6,937 nt of DNA from Actinomycetota bacterium (GTDB lineage Bacteria > Acidobacteriota > Blastocatellia > Chloracidobacteriales > Chloracidobacteriaceae): assembly GCA_013298335.1 (NCBI GenBank), contig JAAFHI010000171.1, positions 1 through 6,937 on the forward strand. Direction: 5' to 3'. The notes under the pieces are model-generated. The model worked only from the letters and a program-made list of their open reading frames with translations, made no database searches and had not been told where the DNA came from. The position numbers and the translations under genes were made by a program. This document shows positions 4,975-6,937 of the stretch, piece after piece. Numbering within the stretch: position 1 is the first letter of the stretch; each line of letters opens with the position of its first letter.

Positions 4975-5811
4975 ATGACCACACCGCACAAAACCTGGTT
5001 CATCACCGGCGTTTCGACCGGTCTCGGCCTCGAAATCGCCAAAGTCGCCCTCGCGGCGGGCCACGCCGTCGCCGGAACGGTCCGCAAGGCCGGACAGATT
5101 GCCGAATTCGAAGCCCTCGCCCCCGGCCACGCCCACGGATTTCAGATGGACGTCGCCATCCCCGAACAGATTGCCGCGACCGCGCCGCGCGTCATCGAGA
5201 AACTCGGCCACGTTGACTATGTGGTCAACAACGCCGGTTTCGGTCTCATCGGCGCGCTTGAAGAAGTCTCCGACGAGCAGATCCGCTACCAGCTCGAAGT
5301 CAACGTCTTCGGCGCGATCAACGTGATGCGGGCGTTTCTGCCGCACCTGCGGTCGCGCCGCGCCGGACACATCATCAACATGTCGAGCATCGCCGGTGTT
5401 TCCGCCAATCCGGCGGTCGGCCTCTACAACACGACGAAATTCGCCCTCGAAGGCATTTCCGAAGCACTGTCGAAGGAAACCGCCGGACTCGGCATCAAGG
5501 TCACGATCATCGAACCCGGCCCGTTCCGTACCGAATTCCTCGGACGCTCGCTCCACATCGGCACCCCGATTGACGATTACCGGGAAACCACCGGGGCCAT
5601 CCGCCAACGGCTCGAAACCAGCGACGGCAAACAGGCGGGCGACCCGGTCAAGGCCGCCGAAGCCATCCTGAAACTCGTCACCCTCGAAAACCCGCCGCTT
5701 CGGCTCGCGATGGGCAACTCGGCGGTGGACATCATCCGCACCAAACTTCAAAACCAGCTCGCCGAACTCGCCGAACACGAAGCGTGGGCGCGGTCGATGG
5801 ATTTCGAGTGA
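4975..5811 (+). CDS. SDR-family oxidoreductase (about 280-residue type)
   Basis: This 278-residue SDR has an extended C-terminal substrate lobe, typical of the 270-290-residue 'oxidoreductase' subgroup. The cofactor motif TGVSTGLG is at 11-18 and Arg37 after the second strand suggests NADP(H). NNAG is at 85-88 and Asn110 in 'EVNVFG'. The catalytic residues are Ser138 ('NMSSIAG'), Tyr151 and Lys155 (YNTTK). 'EPGPFRTEF' is at 180-188. The substrate is unknown. It is only about 52% as conserved by eye with the first SDR in its core motifs and clearly not a recent duplicate. It lies 37 bp after the ABM gene and is the last of the five-gene set. The ribosome-binding site is weak (an A-rich CAAGAAAA stretch), which suggests lower or coupled translation. 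The repeat region with a terminator-like end follows. Confidence 0.93.
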   Translation: MTTPHKTWFITGVSTGLGLEIAKVALAAGHAVAGTVRKAGQIAEFEALAPGHAHGFQMDVAIPEQIAATAPRVIEKLGHVDYVVNNAGFGLIGALEEVSDEQIRYQLEVNVFGAINVMRAFLPHLRSRRAGHIINMSSIAGVSANPAVGLYNTTKFALEGISEALSKETAGLGIKVTIIEPGPFRTEFLGRSLHIGTPIDDYRETTGAIRQRLETSDGKQAGDPVKAAEAILKLVTLENPPLRLAMGNSAVDIIRTKLQNQLAELAEHEAWARSMDFE

Positions 5812-5818
5812 AAAAGGG

Positions 5819-5878
5819 ATCAGGAATCAGGGGTCAGGGATCAGAAAAGGTTTCAGGTCTCGGGTGTCGGGTTTCAGG
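5819..5878. repeat. Degenerate 7-bp repeat array (NNTCRGG heptads)
   Basis: Eight bases after the stop codon of the second SDR a heptad array begins: ATCAGGA, ATCAGGG, GTCAGGG, ATCAGAA (5819-5846). After AAGG it continues with TTTCAGG, TCTCGGG, TGTCGGG, TTTCAGG (5851-5878). The shared core is TCRGG every seven bases. This array recurs as the first part of each 86-bp tandem unit. The same 7-bp periodicity, with different letters, is seen at 1996-2087. It resembles in style the heptameric repeats known from cyanobacteria, but the sequence is different. Confidence 0.8.
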
Positions 5879-6177
5879 AAAAACAATAACCGCAGCCTGA
5901 CCGTAAGGGAGGGCTGTCCTCAGGGATCAGAAAAGGTGTCGGGTATCGGGTGTCGGGTTTCAGGAAAAGCAATAACCGCAGCCTGACCGTGAGGGAGGGC
6001 TGTCCTCAGGGATCAGAAAAGGTTTCAGGTCTCGGGTGTCAGGTTTCAGGAAAAACAATAACCGCAGCCTGACCGTAAGGGAGGGCTGTCCTCAGGGATC
6101 AGAAAAGGTGTCGGGTATCGGGTGTCGGGTTTCAGGAAAAACAATAACCGCAGCCTGACCGTAAGGGAGGGCTGTCC
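5834..6177. repeat. Four 86-bp tandem repeats in A-B-A-B order, each with a structured hairpin
   Basis: The units are 5834-5919, 5920-6005, 6006-6091 and 6092-6177, all exactly 86 bp. Each has TCAGGGATCAG, AAAAGG, four heptads, an A-rich AAAACAATAA-type linker (AAAGCAATAA in unit 2) and a hairpin. Units 1 and 3 share the heptads TTTCAGG/TCTCGGG, while units 2 and 4 share TGTCGGG/TATCGGG, so a 172-bp pair was probably duplicated. The hairpins (5893-5916, 5979-6002, 6065-6088, 6151-6174) have arms CAGCCT and GGGCTG, opposed GA dinucleotides able to form tandem sheared G-A pairs, a CC/GG inner stem and a GTAA or GTGA loop of GNRA type. No gene is present in 5812-6243; the open frames across it are products of the repeats. 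The function is unknown: mRNA 3'-end stability, a structured RNA, or a non-autonomous mobile repeat are all possible. Confidence 0.9.
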
Positions 6178-6243
6178 TTGCCAAAATGGTTGGTGGAAAA
6201 GACAGCCCTCCCTCACGGTCAGGCTGCGGATTTTCTTTCTTTT
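6148..6243 (+). terminator. 29-bp inverted repeat plus T-rich tract, terminator-like, ending at the next start codon
   Basis: The fourth hairpin module (6148-6176) is followed, after a 24-nt loop, by its inverted copy (6201-6229). Of 29 base pairs only one is mismatched (A6163 against C6214). The tract ATTTTCTTTCTTTT (6230-6243) follows at once. On the plus strand this has the form of a strong intrinsic terminator for the five-gene operon. The ATG of the Gfo/Idh/MocA gene starts at the very next base and has no Shine-Dalgarno sequence, so the structure could instead control that gene. Both readings are inference; the inverted repeat is plain in the sequence. Confidence 0.65.
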
Positions 6244-6937
6244 ATGACATACCCACTTCGCATCGGCATTCTCAGCACCGCCCGCATCGGGCGCTCCTTC
6301 CTTTCGGGCATCGCGCCGTCGCAAAAAGTCGTCGTGACCGCCGTCGCCGGACGCGACCTCGCGAAAGCCGAAACGTTCGCTCGCGAAACCGGCGTCGCAC
6401 GGGCGTTCGGGTCCTACGACGCGCTGCTCGCCGACCCGGATATCGACGCCATCTACAATCCGCTGCCGAACAGTCTCCACGCCGAATGGTCGATCAAAGC
6501 CGCCGAGGCCGGAAAACACGTCCTCTGCGAAAAACCGATCGCGATGTCGGGGGCGGAAGCGCAAGCAATGTACGACGCGGCCCGCGCCCACGGCGTCCGC
6601 CTCGTCGAAGGCTTTCCCTACCGGTCGCAGCCGCAAACCCTGAAACTTCAGGAACTTCTGGCCGAAAACGCCATCGGGCCGGTGCGGCTCATCCGCGCCA
6701 GTTTCGGCTTCACCATTTCCGACCCGGACAACATCCGCTTTGACCCCGCGCTCGGCGGCGGCGCGCTGTACGACGGCGGCGTCTACCCGGTGAGCCTCGT
6801 CCGGATGATCGCCGGAACGCTTCCCGCGCGCGTCCACGCGCTGGCGCGATGGACCGGGCGCGGCGTGGACCGCTCGCTTGTCGCCTCGCTCGAATTTCCC
6901 GACGGCCTGCTCGCCCAGATTTCGTGCAGTTTCAATA
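6244..6937 (+). CDS. Gfo/Idh/MocA-family oxidoreductase, N-terminal part (3' end outside window)
   Basis: The frame is open from the ATG at 6244 to the window end: 231 residues of a family usually 320-350 long. The N-terminal Rossmann fold starts 'PLRIGILSTARIGRSFLSGI', binding NAD(P). 'YNPLPNSLHAEWSIKAAEAGKHVLCEKP' (71-99, seen in parts) carries the conserved EKP with Lys98, the usual catalytic lysine. The second domain begins near 125 and includes 'GGGALYDGGVYPVSL' (171-185), the D-x-G-x-Y-P motif of the family. These enzymes oxidise or reduce sugars, inositols and related cyclic polyols; dihydrodiol dehydrogenase and glucose-fructose oxidoreductase are relatives. The substrate is not readable. 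The start follows directly after a pyrimidine-rich tract with no Shine-Dalgarno sequence, unlike most neighbours; codons upstream offer no better start. It may be a separate transcription unit. Confidence 0.9.
   Translation, partial: MTYPLRIGILSTARIGRSFLSGIAPSQKVVVTAVAGRDLAKAETFARETGVARAFGSYDALLADPDIDAIYNPLPNSLHAEWSIKAAEAGKHVLCEKPIAMSGAEAQAMYDAARAHGVRLVEGFPYRSQPQTLKLQELLAENAIGPVRLIRASFGFTISDPDNIRFDPALGGGALYDGGVYPVSLVRMIAGTLPARVHALARWTGRGVDRSLVASLEFPDGLLAQISCSFN

Noticed and set aside
4861..5778. Minus-strand open frame opposite the second SDR
   Set aside because: It is a shadow of the SDR, with no start-region or domain support.
5834..6177. CRISPR-like array
   Set aside because: The units are contiguous and nearly identical over all 86 bp, with no variable spacers and no cas genes.
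5819..6229. Insertion-sequence ends or a transposon remnant
   Set aside because: The only inverted repeat is a hairpin module pair with a 24-nt loop; there is no transposase fragment and no target-site duplication that I can see.
6046..6837. Minus-strand open frame across the repeats and the Gfo/Idh/MocA gene
   Set aside because: Its C-terminal part is a translation of the tandem repeats and the rest is antisense to a clear oxidoreductase.

Overview
The window is GC-rich, gene-dense bacterial DNA. It carries no rRNA, tRNA, phage or insertion-sequence genes. Protein content alone does not fix the organism. The high GC, the Shine-Dalgarno use and the degenerate 7-bp repeat arrays between genes suggest an uncultured environmental Gram-negative, perhaps of the Planctomycetes-Verrucomicrobia-Chlamydiae group. 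That placement is a low-confidence inference.

Layout. (1) 1-606: the 3' end of a plus-strand gene related to PEP synthase / rifampicin phosphotransferase, followed by a probable intrinsic terminator (608-646). (2) 816-1253, minus strand: a SnoaL-like (NTF2-fold) protein, divergent from (3) a TetR-family regulator of NemR type (1408-2001). The regulator's promoter contains a GACCGGTC operator, and a longer perfect copy, TAGACCGGTCTA, lies in the last codons of the regulator gene. (4) 2102-5811: five co-directional genes with gaps of 37-90 bp: thioredoxin (active site WCAPC), a classical SDR, an Old Yellow Enzyme (OYE) ene-reductase, an antibiotic-biosynthesis-monooxygenase (ABM) domain protein, and a second SDR. 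(5) 5812-6243: a repeat region without a gene, built from 7-bp heptads and four 86-bp tandem units, each ending in a small structured hairpin. A fifth, inverted hairpin copy closes it. (6) 6244 to the window end: the start of a Gfo/Idh/MocA oxidoreductase.

How the genes may work together. A NemR-like repressor with conserved cysteines, next to an OYE reductase, resembles the E. coli nemR-nemA arrangement, in which reactive electrophiles such as quinones, N-ethylmaleimide, methylglyoxal and HOCl derepress the reductase. Here the reductase sits in a five-gene set with a thioredoxin, two carbonyl-reducing SDRs and a quinol-monooxygenase-like ABM protein. The set is plausibly an electrophile/quinone/carbonyl detoxification operon under the TetR repressor. 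The second operator, upstream of the thioredoxin gene, is the physical link for that proposal.

The most unusual non-coding features are the 24-nt hairpin family (six copies, one with a wobble-to-Watson-Crick change), the heptad arrays, and a 29-bp inverted repeat plus T-rich tract that ends exactly at a start codon. One key FMN-site residue of the OYE protein is also replaced (Val321 where Arg is expected).
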